From contig NC_134830.1 in NCBI RefSeq assembly GCF_004210375.1, positions 60,383,576-60,447,575 on the forward strand: DNA of 64,000 nt, written 5' to 3'. Origin of the DNA: Tachypleus tridentatus. Its lineage: Eukaryota; Arthropoda; Merostomata; Xiphosura; Limulidae. The position numbers and the translations under genes were made by a program. Within the stretch, counting starts at the first letter, position 1; the number at the start of each line of letters is the position of its first letter. Below, in pieces: positions 1 to 10,020 of this stretch. The notes under the pieces were generated by a model. That model did not search any database. It saw only the letters and a program-made list of their open reading frames with translations, and was not told where the DNA came from.

Positions 1-429
1 GTCGCTAATTATACATCTGAAAACAGCTGACTACTGTGTAATTTAGGATTAATTGCATTTTTATTAGTTTTTTAACAAGTTTATGTAATAAATATTGCAT
101 GCTAATGAGTTATTAACTTTAATGGTTTTTATTTCTTTAACATTTAGGTTTTTTTTATGTATGTTTATTGTAAACCATACTTACTGTAAGATTAACGAGT
201 ACATGTAATGAAACGCCCTGTAAACTCTTATTGATTTACATAATGTATCAATATGGTGAGTAATGTTCACATAAGTATTATTTTGATAGAAAAGCAGACT
301 CACATTAGTAGGTAGGTGTTCAAATTAAACTGAGAGCTCTTTTCGTAGGATCAGTTTTGTAAAATTATTTTCAACATTTGACTTTTAAAATTTATTTGTT
401 TCAATGCTATAGTTATACAATGAGTTACG

Positions 430-506
430 TTCTGTCCAGTACGAAGGATTCGAACACCCGATTTTAGCACTGTAAGTCCATAAACTTTCTGATCACCTAC
501 CAGGAA
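430..506 (-). repeat. tRNA-derived SINE fragment (Val-like family)
   Basis: On the minus strand a box-B-like GTTCGAATCC follows the phrase GGACTTACAGTGCTAAAATC, which recurs in the better copies at 1569 and 14617. Only the tRNA-like head is recognisable. Confidence 0.5.
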
Positions 507-654
507 TGTCTTAAAATAGTTGTTTAAATTTAACTAACAATTTGGTATTCAATCTATAATTATGTAAAGTTATTTTTACAGAAATTACATTATATATATA
601 TATATAATGTCTTGGTGCCATATTTGAAATCGTATTACAGATTACACCACGTAG

Positions 655-850
655 CTTATAAATGCGGGTTACTCTGGCCCTCATCTAATATTTACCCATA
701 CATTAAACAGTTGAGACAAATGAAGTAAAGGAAGGAGGAAGGGGTCAAGCGCACCTGACCCTTCTGGGTATACAAATACCCAAACAACGAGAGAGAGAGA
801 CGTAGCTAGGATCCAGATACATGGACAAATACTTAAATATAAAAACAATA
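655..850 (+). repeat. Dispersed repeat with GGTCA / CTGACCCTTCTGGGTAT core, copy 1
   Basis: Contains AAGGAGGAAGGGGTCA, then CTGACCCTTCTGGGTAT and ATACCCAAA. The same order of words occurs at 1186-1375, 6165-6330 (minus strand) and 61853-61950. The copy at 6165 lies next to a LINE open reading frame, so the family may be a LINE 3' end or a short derivative. Confidence 0.55.
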
Positions 851-1185
851 GCATATAGTAAATTATTTCGACAAAAACTGGAGAAAAAAATGAGTTAGTA
901 TGCGAACTGGACAGATACTGCATATATGACGAAAATGGTCCTAAATTCCTTTCTCCAGTAATATATATATATATATATATATATAAATTGTTTTTTTAAA
1001 AAAGGCCACCAAGATACTAGACCACACATTAGTTTAGGACTTAACTAATAAACATTAAAGGGTATTAATGTAAATGTTTTCCAGATAAGTCTATCTAATG
1101 AAAGTGCAAAATATTATGGAATTCTCGAGAAATGTAATAATTTAGTAAAAAATGTATATGTTGATAATACATGGGCATTGTCCTG

Positions 1186-1375
1186 ATAGGGGTCTGAGTA
1201 AGTGTGGGCTACTCAGGCTTTCATTTAATATGTATACATACATTTACATGTGGTACACACCAAAATAAAGAGGTCAACTGATCCTGACCTTCTCGAGTAT
1301 TAAAATACACAAAAAGTGATAAATAGAGAATAGCGAACTTAGCCAGGAACGTACAGACCGTTTTATGCGTGTGTT
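1186..1375 (+). repeat. Dispersed GGTCA/CTGACC repeat, copy 2
   Basis: A diverged copy of the repeat at 655: GGCTACTCAGGC, then AAAGAGGTCAACTGATCCTGACC and GAGTATT follow in the same order and spacing. Confidence 0.5.
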
Positions 1376-1568
1376 ATTAAACTTAATGCACGTAGCTTTC
1401 TATCGAATGTACGTCATCTGTAGCTGGATTAAGTTGGGTCGTGTGTTTTTTCAATCAGTTTATCCAAACAGTCTTTGAACTATAATCTTAGTGTGTACGA
1501 ATGAAAGTATGAAGCTGAAACTGACCTTTTCTAATGTACCTAACAGTACTTGATGACATCGGTTCGTT

Positions 1569-1692
1569 GCCCCTCGTTAGTACAGCGGTATGGCTCCGGA
1601 TTTACAACGCTAAAAGTAGGGGTTCGATTCCCCTCGGTGGGCTCAGCAGATAGCTCTGTGTGGCTTAGCTATAAGAAAAACACACACACTCT
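1569..1692 (+). repeat. tRNA-Val-like SINE, subfamily A
   Basis: The head carries box A (TAGTACAGCGGTA), an anticodon-like TTTACAA and box B (GGTTCGATTCC). The short body GGGCTCAGCAGATAGC...GTGGCTTAGCTATAAG ends in a CA-rich tail. It matches the copies at 14617 (+), 15853 (-) and 58668 (-). Confidence 0.8.
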
Positions 1693-2596
1693 TGATGACA
1701 ATTTGTGCATATTTTAAGTTTTTTTGTTTGTTTTTTCCTACATCTCTGTTAATTAGCTCATTAGGGATTTGAAATCGGAGACGATTTAATGATTCTTCAC
1801 TTCGAGAACCTTAAACGTTAGACAGTAAACGTTTCACAATGCATACAGTATAGTGGACGCTTTTCTCTGTCATGACGTTCAGCCCAGCGACGCGTGGCAC
1901 AGAGAAGATAAATTTAAAATACGATTATAGCAAATATGTGACCTTTTCGACACGAAATATTGATTTTGTGACTTCACCGACTTTCGGTATTAAACACCGT
2001 AACTTTATTAAACAAGATAATTTTGAAGGTAAATATATTTTACTCGTTATAATTCACGTTTATGAAATGGTTCTTCTGCGTCCCCTTAGAATTCGACTCT
2101 GGACGTGAGTAAGTTTGCAGGTATTTTGTAATTTTTGTTATTAGATTAAACTTTTATTTTTTGAGTGTTTCGTGTTTTAATTCTCGGACAGGTTTATAAA
2201 ATACAAATGGAAGTGAAATGGTTACAACCAGTGGTGGGGAAGATATTAATTGTGGTCTGATTACGGTTCTTTACATTCAGATCAGATAATAAATTTTATG
2301 GACACCTCTAGCAGAGCCACCACTCCAGTGTAGTATAATGTTGAACTAGTTACTTCGTCATGTTACTCTGAAAACTCAGTTTTTCCTTGTTTGTTGAATT
2401 TCACTCGAGAAAGTTCTTATATCTGCCGTCCCTGGTATAGAATAAATAGACAAATAGAAGGCAGCACTACCCGACATAAACTCTTTGACTGTTCTAATCG
2501 AATAGTGAGACTGACCATCACATTAAAACGCTCCAACGGGTGAAAGGAGGAGGGTGTTTAATGATGGTATTCCAAGCGGAGGTTAGCATATTGCTT
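1693..2596. other. Intergenic DNA
   Basis: A 78-codon frame starts at 1872 and has a donor-like GAAG/GTAAAT at 2028, but it resembles nothing I know. No repeat is recognised. Confidence 0.5.
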
Positions 2597-2803
2597 CAGT
2601 TACGACAGAAAGTGTTTGTAACCCTGCATCCCAAGTAGTTTTTTGCTCATAACTTAAGAAGTATCTCGATTAGGCTAATAGACGTATGGTATATTATAAA
2701 TATTATACTAAAACACATCTACATACATTTTTATGTAAGTTAAACGACAAATAAGCTGTTTATAAACAAATAACCAAAAATAGGAGGAGCAGAAAGTGTT
2801 CGT
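2597..2803 (+). repeat. Left terminal inverted repeat of the Tc1-like element
   Basis: Pairs with 4015-4226. Shared words from outside in include CAGTTACGAC, GTAGTTTTTT, CTCATAACTTAA, CATTTTTATGTAA and GCAGAAAGTGTTCG. About 205 bp is long for Tc1 and more like the long-TIR subgroup of the superfamily. Confidence 0.8.
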
Positions 2804-2982
2804 ACAGTTCAGAACCTGTGAAAAAACTGATATTCCCGTAAAAATTTTGTTTAGTTTAGATAATAAACTACATTATACCATTCCAGAACTAAACACTGGG
2901 TTCATAATTATTGGAATTTAACCAGCAAAAAATGTACTTCCGTCAGTTTAGCGCCGTCTCCGTCATTATCTGCTTGGTCATC

Positions 2983-4007
2983 ATGGCGAACAGGAAACAA
3001 CTGTCCAGTGATTTAAAAAAAAAAAAAACGTATTATTGTTAAATACAAGTCTCGTGTGTCTCTTTCCGGTATTGCTACACAACTTAATGTGCCGAAATCT
3101 ACTGTTCAAAGCATAATTACCAAGTTTAAGCTTACAGAATCAACTGCTAACCTTCTTCATTCCAGACGCCTCACCAAAATTCCAGAGAGAACCAAGAGGA
3201 AGGTTCTCAGTAAAGCTAGTAGGAACCCTCGTTTAACACGTAATGACATACAGAAACAGGAAAGGGAAACTGGGGTTGAAGTAAGCACCTCTACAGTTAC
3301 GAACATGTTACGCTCTTCTGGGTTCAAAGCATGCCGTCCTCGTAGAACTCCATATTTAAAGTCTGTTCATTTAGAAGCACGATTGAGGTATGCAAGAAAT
3401 CATTTAGATAAACCCTTTGCCTATTGGAAGAGTATTCTTTGGTCAGACTAAAATCGAGCTTTTCGGCCACAATGACGTTCGCTATATTTTCCGTAAAAAG
3501 GGGGAACGAAATCTTCCACAGAACACCGTCCCTACAGTTAAACATGGAGGTGGCTCGATCATGCTATGGGGTTCCTTCAGCTCTTCTGGTGTAGGCAGCC
3601 TTCACCGCATCAAAGGATTCATAAAAAAAGAAGAGTACGTTGATATATTAGGCACTTATATCAAGAATGATGCTCGGAACTTGCAGCTTGGGCGTCATTG
3701 GATCTTCCAGTACGACAATGACCCTAAGCACACATCGAAATATATGCAATCCTGGTTGCAAAGGGACCATATAAGCGTTCTGGAGTGGCCATCGCAGTCA
3801 CTCGATCTCAACCCAATTGAAAACATTTGGCATGAGTTGAAGACCAAGGTTCATCAGCGTCATCCGAAAAACTTGCTAGAGTTGGAGGCATTCTGTAAAG
3901 AAGAATGGAAGAAACTACCTGTCGAGTACCGTCAAACGATCATGGTGGGCTATGAGGAGAGATTGCGCCAAGTAATTCACCTGAAAGGGTACACAACTGT
4001 CCATTAA
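2983..4007 (+). pseudogene. Tc1-like transposase, frameshifted
   Basis: Encodes a Tc1-type DDE transposase: an N-terminal helix-turn-helix (SLSGIATQLNVPKSTVQ), then the catalytic core with Asp in ILWSD, Asp in FQYDNDPKHTS and Glu in LDLNPIENIWH, spaced as DD34E. The last frame ends at a stop at about 4005. Two breaks are visible. An A-run of 14 at about 3014-3028 puts the start ATG (2983) out of frame. Bases are also missing just after the first catalytic Asp (about 3449), where one frame hits TAA and the other continues. All three catalytic residues survive, so inactivation may be fairly recent. Confidence 0.85.
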
Positions 4008-4014
4008 AGTAGAC

Positions 4015-4226
4015 ACACGAACACTTTCTGCCCCTCCTGTGTTTGGTTATCTATTTATAAACAGTTTATTTGTCATTCAATTTACATAAAAATGTTTTCA
4101 GATGTGCGTTAGTATAATATCATTAATAATACACTATACTTTCATTATCCTTATGGTGATACTTTTTAAGTTATGAGGAAAAAACTACTCACGACGCAGG
4201 GGTACGAACAATTTATGTCGTAACTG
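4015..4226 (-). repeat. Right terminal inverted repeat of the Tc1-like element
   Basis: Reverse complement of the left arm at 2597-2803, with scattered substitutions. It starts a few bases after the transposase stop codon. Confidence 0.8.
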
Positions 4227-4240
4227 TAGGCGAGTGCCCT

Positions 4241-4265
4241 GATGACCAAGCTATGCTTGGTCATC
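4241..4265. repeat. Perfect 11-bp hairpin beside the transposon end
   Basis: GATGACCAAGC, TAT, GCTTGGTCATC. The stem is perfect and lies 14 bp outside the right end of the Tc1-like element. No T-run follows and no gene is close, so a terminator role is not supported. Confidence 0.7.
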
Positions 4266-4994
4266 GAAAATTTTGCTCGAGGATTCACAGATCAACATGA
4301 GTGCGTTACCACTTTATTATAGTAAGACAACTAATAGAAAAAAAAAACGGATTATCTAGGGATGGCAGTGCCGAAAAGTATAGAAACAAGGTGGTGATTA
4401 ATACACAAAGGCAATAACAAAATCCCTACGTATTTGGTTGTGTGTGTTCATTTTTATCTCGTTTCTGTAATTTTTTACCCCTACGTCATCCTTATTTTTT
4501 CTTTCTGTTTTATTACTTGTTTCTCCTCTTTCATTTTAATGAGTGAAAGTCGCTATGGAAGCAGCAGTTTTAGACTAGCTTGATGAAAATCATGTGTTGA
4601 AGTTAACACTGTCCTGCTTCTACAGTTCCCAAGTTAAATTGCAATATTCTGTTGTGTTAATCATTGTAACACCTTCAAGTATTGATGAGCTAACCCTTTT
4701 GACGTCATAAGCAGAATAATTCCAGAACATTTTACTGTCATGATACTCGCTAGTTCTTTGCTTTAAGGATGTTATTTGGGTAAACTGAGGTCTTAATAGC
4801 ATTTGAAAACCTAAGTTAGGTGATTAGAAGTCTTTTACGTATAATAAGAGAGATTTGAGGCAATGGTGAGCAGGGCATGATATGCAACGGCCATTTTCTT
4901 CAAGGATCACACATACATATTGGAATTAAACTAGTGTTTATGACAAGCGTCTCTGTTGAAAGTTTAAGGAGTTGATAGGATAAACATTGAATTT
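4266..4994. other. Intergenic DNA, nothing recognised
   Basis: No reading frame or repeat stands out on either strand. Confidence 0.5.
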
Positions 4995-5215
4995 CGACAC
5001 CCGTGGTTAAGGCGCAGTACACCAAACATGTTCACCCTTTCAGCTGTGGGGCGTTATAATGTTACGGCCACTATTCGTCGGTAAAAGAGTAGCCAGGTTG
5101 GCGGTGGATGGTGATGACTAGCTGCCTTCCCTATAGTCTTACACTGTTAACTTAAGGACTGCTAGCGCAGATAGCGCTCATGTAGCTTTGCGAGAAATTC
5201 AGAAAACAAACAAGC
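4995..5215 (+). repeat. tRNA-Thr-like SINE, head truncated
   Basis: The body runs from ACCAAACATG through CACTATTCGTCGG, GGCGGTGGATGGTGATGACT and GCTGCCTTCCC to a CAAACAAGC tail. Most of the tRNA head is missing after GTGGTTAAGGCG. Confidence 0.75.
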
Positions 5216-6164
5216 CATTGTTTAACTTTGTGCGTTTATCAATAAACAAACAATACGTGTGACATACGGTGACAGTCACGATTGATGGAAAAATTATTAA
5301 AACTACGTAACTCTTATCTGTATTGCAATTACCAGGGCTTGCACTCTTTAATGCCAGAAAACGTATTACTATAGTTTAGAAGGTAGTATAAATCACCAGA
5401 GGGCTAAATGACGCATTAACCAGTTGATAGATATGTCATTGATTCATCGCAAAATTAATATCAAATCGGGTTGGATATTTTTGTGTCGTCACTCTTGTAG
5501 AAGAATCTTCATTTGAAAATGAGTTGTTCTGACCCGTTTGTATTAATATCTTGGTGAAATTTAACCATCTTTTACAAACCACATTATTAGCATAGGCCTG
5601 AGAAAACATTCAAAGGTCATGTTTACCCTAGTTTCTGTTGAATGGTGTGATGTTTGCGTTTAATACAAGTGTTATGGATGCAAAGGGGAAGCTGAAGTGA
5701 TGAAAAAGAAAGGTCGCTGAAGAAAACGTTACTCGTCAAATTAGAAAAAGATAACTACAAAACAGAAGGATTAATAGGATATTTTATTATTCGCATCACA
5801 ATAACGTTTAATGTTTTGTTCGGTGAGCGGTTTATGTATTTAGATATGATTGATCTGAGGTCAACCAACAAAAGGCATAAGAAATACTTGAACAACATTT
5901 ATTAATATTTTTATTAAAGTGCGTAGAGTGTTCTCTGTGTTATGAACATGTTGAAAACCATTCTTACAGAACGTATCAACGTATAAAATAAGATGGCCTT
6001 GAGAAAAGATAATCTTGCTTTTGGAAAAAAACAAAAAACTTTTAATCAACAACAAAACAACATTTTGGGTTTTTCGTTTTGTTTTCGCAGCAAAGCTTTT
6101 TTTAAATCAAAAATTGATGTAGGGGATTTCTTCTAGTTCAAAGCTGCAGACAATAACTGACAAT
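5216..6164. other. Intergenic DNA, nothing recognised
   Basis: Short frames only, with no family resemblance. Confidence 0.5.
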
Positions 6165-6330
6165 TTCTTTTCTTTTTTTCTCTGTGTTGGTATTTGGGAA
6201 ATTATGTGGAATACCCAGGAGTGTCAGGTACACCATACCTCTTCCTCCTTACATTACATTGTTGGAATTGACTGATTAATATGGATTAATATCAACTTAG
6301 ACTGGTCCTTTTCAGGGCAATGTCCATTTA
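6165..6330 (-). repeat. Dispersed GGTCA/CTGACC repeat, copy 3
   Basis: The reverse complement reads CATTGCCCTGAAAAGGACC, GTAAGGAGGAAGAGG, TACCTGACACTCCTGGGTATT and CCCAAATACC, matching 61853-61950 and 655-850. Confidence 0.55.
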
Positions 6331-6439
6331 TATTTTTTCTCTCTTTTGTTTTTAAGTCTAGTACGTAGGTGGCTGTTTTAATTTAGCACTATTTTATTAA
6401 TTATTATTATTTGAATTTAATTTTATCAGATGTACAAAT

Positions 6440-6508
6440 TTAACGGGAAGAGGTGTTGGAAGCAATAGCACCCTGGATATTGATGTGTAATACTGTGAAA
6501 TTATCCAT
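6440..6508 (-). pseudogene. First 22 codons of LINE ORF2
   Basis: Starts with ATG at 6508 and reads MDNFTVLHINIQGA before a stop at 6440. A beta-strand of this type opens the endonuclease domain of LINE ORF2. Its ATG overlaps the ORF1 stop (ATGGATAA), a coupled arrangement known in some LINEs. Confidence 0.5.
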
Positions 6509-6906
6509 GTTCATATTGTATGTTAATACATATTTGTGGTAGGTATTTGTCGATGTTTTTCATAATTATTTTAATGATTATATCTGTTAGACTGTTTTCA
6601 TTATTTGGATTTGTGTATTCTGTCAATATTTCAGAGAAGGTAGAAGTAATGGCATTCGTTAGTGTGTTTTCAATATTCATAGGAGTTGTTTTGTGTGTGT
6701 CTTCAGATGTTTTAGGTAGGTCTTCATAACCTGTTGATGGTTTTTCCTGCATGAATGATGTTTTCTTGACGACTGCAGCATACGAGTTTGTTTGTATATT
6801 TGTGTTTTCTGGTGCTGGAGTGGTAGTTGGTTTTGATGGTTCGTGAATTTTGTTTGTTTGTGGTTTGTTCGTGTTTGGATTTTTAAGTTCGTATAACTGT
6901 GACAAT
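6501..6906 (-). pseudogene. C-terminal part of LINE ORF1 (Gag-like)
   Basis: The frame is rich in Asn, Thr, Pro and Lys and contains NSYAAVVKKT, a phrase seen near the end of Jockey-clade ORF1 proteins after the zinc knuckles. The 5' part is interrupted by the SINE at 6919-7194, and the upstream frame is not clearly preserved. It ends at TAA, 6503-6501. Confidence 0.55.
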
Positions 6907-6918
6907 TTCTGTACAGTG

Positions 6919-7194
6919 TTTGTTTGTTGTTTTGAATTTCGCGCAAAGCTACACAAGAGATATCTGTGCTAGCCGTTTTCAATTTAGCAGTGTAAGACTA
7001 GAGGGAAGGCAGCTAATCATCACCACCCACCGCCAACTCATGGGCTACCCTTTTACCAATGAATAGTGGGATTGACTGCCATATTATAACGTCCCCATGG
7101 CTGAAAGGGCGAGCATGTTGGGTATGACGGAGACTCGAATCCGCGACCCTCGGATTACGAATCGAGTGCCTTAACCATCTGGCTATGCCGGGCC
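6919..7194 (-). repeat. Full-length tRNA-Thr-like SINE with 12-bp target duplication
   Basis: Read on the minus strand: tRNA-like head (box B GGATTCGAGTC region, anticodon-like loop CTCGTAA), central body with GGCGGTGGGTGGTGATGA, and an AAACAAACA tail. TTCTGTACAGTG flanks it at 6907-6918 and 7195-7206, showing retrotransposition into the LINE remnant. Confidence 0.9.
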
Positions 7195-7292
7195 TTCTGT
7201 ACAGTGAAATTACAATTTTATGGTTAGCAGATAAAGAAAAAACAAAAATAACATATACTAACAGTAATCACAAACAGGTAAAGTTGTTAGTA

Positions 7293-7384
7293 AGCATAAA
7301 GCCACGCAAAGAATAATACCACGGGTATTAAATCCCGATTTTAACGTTATAAGCCCTCAGTCCTACCGTTGAGCCACAGGGAAG
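7293..7384 (-). repeat. tRNA-Val-like SINE, decayed
   Basis: Carries AAGCATAAAGCC, ACCACGGGTATTAAATCCCGATTTTAACG and a remnant of box A (GCCACAGGG) in the order of subfamily B (compare 15510 and 62340). Confidence 0.5.
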
Positions 7385-7817
7385 GGGGGAGCAGCAGCTA
7401 AAGAATAACCGTTGTTTACAGTTTTTCACAATCTAAATGGTCGATATTAAGCCTACATTTCTGGAATGTGAATACTGGCTTTTTCAAACTGACATGCTCA
7501 GTTTAAGATATGGACAGTCAAGATAGTTTACTGAAATGGTTTAATTTCATCGTCTTAATTTTAACACACTTTTTCTGTGATGTATTCATACTACTATAGA
7601 CTGATAACACAGGCCTGCGATGGTTTTTATTGTCTTCAAATTTTTACATGTTTTACAGTAGTTATTGTACGCTGAATTCGAAAATTATATGTATTTTTCT
7701 TATCATGAGAAATCCACTTGAAATAAAATTGTATCTCAGAACGGCTGGTATGGGCAATAACACTTTTATTGATAAGCAGAGAACAAAGTTTCGACCTTCC
7801 TAGGTCTCATATATATA
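7385..7817. other. Intergenic DNA, nothing recognised
   Basis: AT-rich with no clear repeat; it ends in a short TA run at the transposon boundary. Confidence 0.5.
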
Positions 7818-8690
7818 CACTGCTGGCCAAAATCTTAAGGACAATGAACACAAAGAAAAAAATATGCATTTTGCGTTGTTAGACTTAACCACTTATTTGA
7901 GTAGAGCTTCGAAAGATGAAAATAACAAAAGAGAAAATAAAAATATAAAACTTTTTAGCATTTAATAGGGAAAATGTGAACACTATGAAATTAGCCTAAA
8001 TACTAGCGGGTCAAAAGTTTAAGACTATACCAAAAAGAAGTCTTAAACAGGGTAGAAAATGCCCAACAAGGGGTCTCAGTAGTGAGTTGCACGGTCATTA
8101 TTGCGAATAACTTCAAACATTCGCTTTGGTATAGTCGATATAAGCGTTTGCAGAAGGCTGGATGCAATGTTATTCCAAGTGGTGAAGATGGTTTCACGAA
8201 GATCATGCACTGTTTGGAATTGACGTCCATTTCTACAGACTTCCCTTGCCATCCACCCTCAAACACTGTCAACAGGGTTCAGTTCGGGCGAACACGCTGG
8301 ATGGTCCAAAAGAATCATGTTATTCGCCATGAAAAAGTTATTTGTCCTGCAGGCAATGTGAATTGCATCGTTGTCCTGCTGAAATATCCAGTCATTTCCA
8401 CACAATGAGAGGGCCTTCAGTCAATAAGGATGCTCTCTCCAACATGCCTATGTAGCCAACTGCTGTTTGATGCCCCTGTATAACCTGAAGCTCCATTGTT
8501 CCATGGATGGAGAAAGCACCCCAGATCATGATGGAACCTCCTCCACTGTGTCGTATAGAAAATGTCTCCGGTGGGATATCCTTATCGTGCCAGTAATGTT
8601 GGAAGCCATTTGGACCATCCAGGTTAAATTTTTTCTCATCAGAGAACAAAACCTTCGTCCACTTTTCTACGTCCCAGAAGAATTACTTTG
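7818..8690 (-). mobile_element. Truncated Tc1/mariner-superfamily transposon
   Basis: The end at 7818 (CACTGCTGGCCAAAATCTTA) follows a TA and resembles the terminal repeat of Tc elements. The other terminus and the transposase N-terminus are missing beyond about 8690. About 870 bp remain. Confidence 0.7.
8290..8690 (-). pseudogene. Tc-type transposase core fragment
   Basis: On the minus strand the frame opens at the first catalytic Asp ([12 protein letters not shown]) and passes through [12 protein letters not shown]. After a frameshift near 8395 it continues with WIFQQDND and SPELNPVDSV, where the usual Glu of NPxEN is replaced by Asp. The N-terminal DNA-binding domain is absent. It is only distantly similar to the element at 2597. 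Confidence 0.75.
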
Positions 8691-9175
8691 AAAAATTTAG
8701 AGTGCTTAAAGCAGGCGAAACGCCTGAATAATGGTGCATGGAATAATGGAATAGGACCTCGGTTCTATTTTGTTGGTTTTCGGAACATGAGTAGTTTTTA
8801 TTCTGGTAAACTAAATAATAATTTGAACTCAGTAAGAGTTGTTTTTTTCTTCCCGATTTGTAAAAAAATTCTTACGCGATAAAAGAAAGAAAAGAATATT
8901 ATTTTCAAAATCTGCTTGGCTGTATTATGGAAAATCCGTTTTATTAAAACGAAAACAAGTTTTATGTAGTTGAAATTCGCAGGCTTGTGTTAATAGAATT
9001 TCCACGATATGAGAAATCTGCTGGCATCAGTCACTAATGCAGTTTTCAAATGTAATGTCCCAAATCAAATATTTTTGTCTGTTTTTTTATAAAGGAACAA
9101 TAATAAAAAGGTCCATTATATTAAGGTGTTGTGCGTGTGTTCACTGTCTCTAACGATTATGCATTTTTCATTTAG
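8691..9175. other. Intergenic or 5' intronic DNA upstream of the elongase
   Basis: No coding potential. The end (GCATTTTTCATTTAG, 9161-9175) is a good splice acceptor, so this stretch is probably the end of an intron in the elongase 5' UTR. Confidence 0.5.
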
Positions 9176-9183
9176 ATTTCACG

Positions 9184-10020
9184 ATGTCTGTGGTGACCAG
9201 TAATTTCCGGGTTTCTGCCAATACACCGAATTACGCATACGTCTTCAACTTTGAACAGGACTTCGACCAGCGGGAGAATCGTGATTGGATGATAAACAAC
9301 TGGTACCAAGCCTTTTATTTCGTCGGTGCTTACATGGTGTTTGTCTTCGGTGGACAAGCTTACATGCAGTCACGCCCTCGGTACGAGTTACGACGAGTCC
9401 TGGCAGCTTGGAACGTTTTCCTAGCAGCGTTCAGTATCATTGGAACAGTGCGCACTCTCCCAGAGATGATCCACGTGCTTCGGGAATATGGCTTACAACA
9501 CTCCGTCTGCAACCCGAGCTTCATTGAACAGGTGAAGGTTAGTGGGTTTTGGACATGGATGTTCACCCTCTCCAAGGTTCCCGAACTAGGCGACACTATC
9601 TTCATCATTCTCCGCAAGCAAAACTTGGTGTTTCTCCACTGGTACCACCACATCACGGTCCTTCTCTTCTCCTGGTACAGCTACACTGAGCATATCGCTC
9701 CTGCCCGCTGGTACGTTGTCATGAACTACATCGTGCATTCCATCATGTACTCCTACTTCGCTCTTCGCGCTTTACGATACAATGTTCCTCGGTACGTTGC
9801 CATGGTAATAACAACATCCCAGATCCTGCAGATGGTAGTGGGTGCTTACGTCAGCTATTTGGGTTACCAAGTAAAACTCCGGGGAGAGTTCTGCCAGATT
9901 TCTGAAGATACAGCGAAACTCGCCATTCTTATGTATCTGTCGTACTTTGTTCTTTTCGCCCGTTTGTTTTATAATGCCTACTTGCAGCCAAAGAGAGGCA
10001 AATTACAGAAATCAGAATAA
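9184..10020 (+). CDS. ELOVL6: ELOVL6/Baldspot-type very-long-chain fatty acid elongase
   Basis: A 278-residue ER membrane 3-ketoacyl-CoA synthase. It catalyses the condensing step that adds two carbons from malonyl-CoA to C12-C16 acyl-CoA. Seen: the family motif KVPELGDT (residues 131-138), the catalytic histidine box HWYHH (152-156), MNYIVHSIMYSYFALRA (180-196) and about seven hydrophobic segments. The N-terminal FEQDFD...WMINNW and FIILRKQ are typical of ELOVL6 rather than ELOVL1/4/7. Length matches the family. The start ATG lies 8 bases after an acceptor (9174-9175), and the first 20 residues are variable in the family, which suits this start. The whole coding region is one exon, unlike the vertebrate gene. 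The C-terminus is Lys/Arg-rich, but no exact KKXX signal is seen. CpG is not depleted here. Confidence 0.95.
   Translation: MSVVTSNFRVSANTPNYAYVFNFEQDFDQRENRDWMINNWYQAFYFVGAYMVFVFGGQAYMQSRPRYELRRVLAAWNVFLAAFSIIGTVRTLPEMIHVLREYGLQHSVCNPSFIEQVKVSGFWTWMFTLSKVPELGDTIFIILRKQNLVFLHWYHHITVLLFSWYSYTEHIAPARWYVVMNYIVHSIMYSYFALRALRYNVPRYVAMVITTSQILQMVVGAYVSYLGYQVKLRGEFCQISEDTAKLAILMYLSYFVLFARLFYNAYLQPKRGKLQKSE

Larger units (their letters stand above)
1..1568. other. AT-rich intergenic DNA, no gene seen
   Basis: No reading frame here resembles a known protein. The stretch holds a SINE fragment, two TA microsatellites (about 588-606 and 959-986) and two copies of a dispersed repeat, listed separately. 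Confidence 0.6.
2597..4226 (+). mobile_element. Tc1-like DNA transposon, near full length, inactivated
   Basis: About 1.63 kb, a usual Tc1 length. Long inverted repeats (about 2597-2803 and 4015-4226) enclose a broken transposase. Both ends read CAGTTACGAC from the outside inwards. The right end abuts a TA at 4227-4228, as expected for Tc1 TA target sites; the left flank has lost its TA by mutation. The arms differ at many positions, so the copy is old and probably immobile. Confidence 0.85.
6165..7290 (-). mobile_element. Jockey-like LINE remnant, internally deleted and split by a SINE
   Basis: On the minus strand the order is: noncoding or ORF1 sequence (about 7290-7207), a SINE insertion, the end of ORF1, the first 22 codons of ORF2, then directly a tail-like repeat (6330-6165). 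Almost all of ORF2 (endonuclease and reverse transcriptase) is absent. The 3' repeat is the same family as 655, 1186 and 61853. Confidence 0.6.

Noticed and set aside
1872..2108. 78-codon frame with donor-like GAAG/GTAAAT at 2028 that could join the elongase in frame
   Set aside because: The elongase already has a full-length N-terminus at 9184, the join would span a 7-kb repeat-filled region, and frame agreement has a one-in-three chance.
8082..8408. 108-codon plus-strand frame
   Set aside because: It is antisense to the decayed Tc transposase, whose motifs read on the minus strand.
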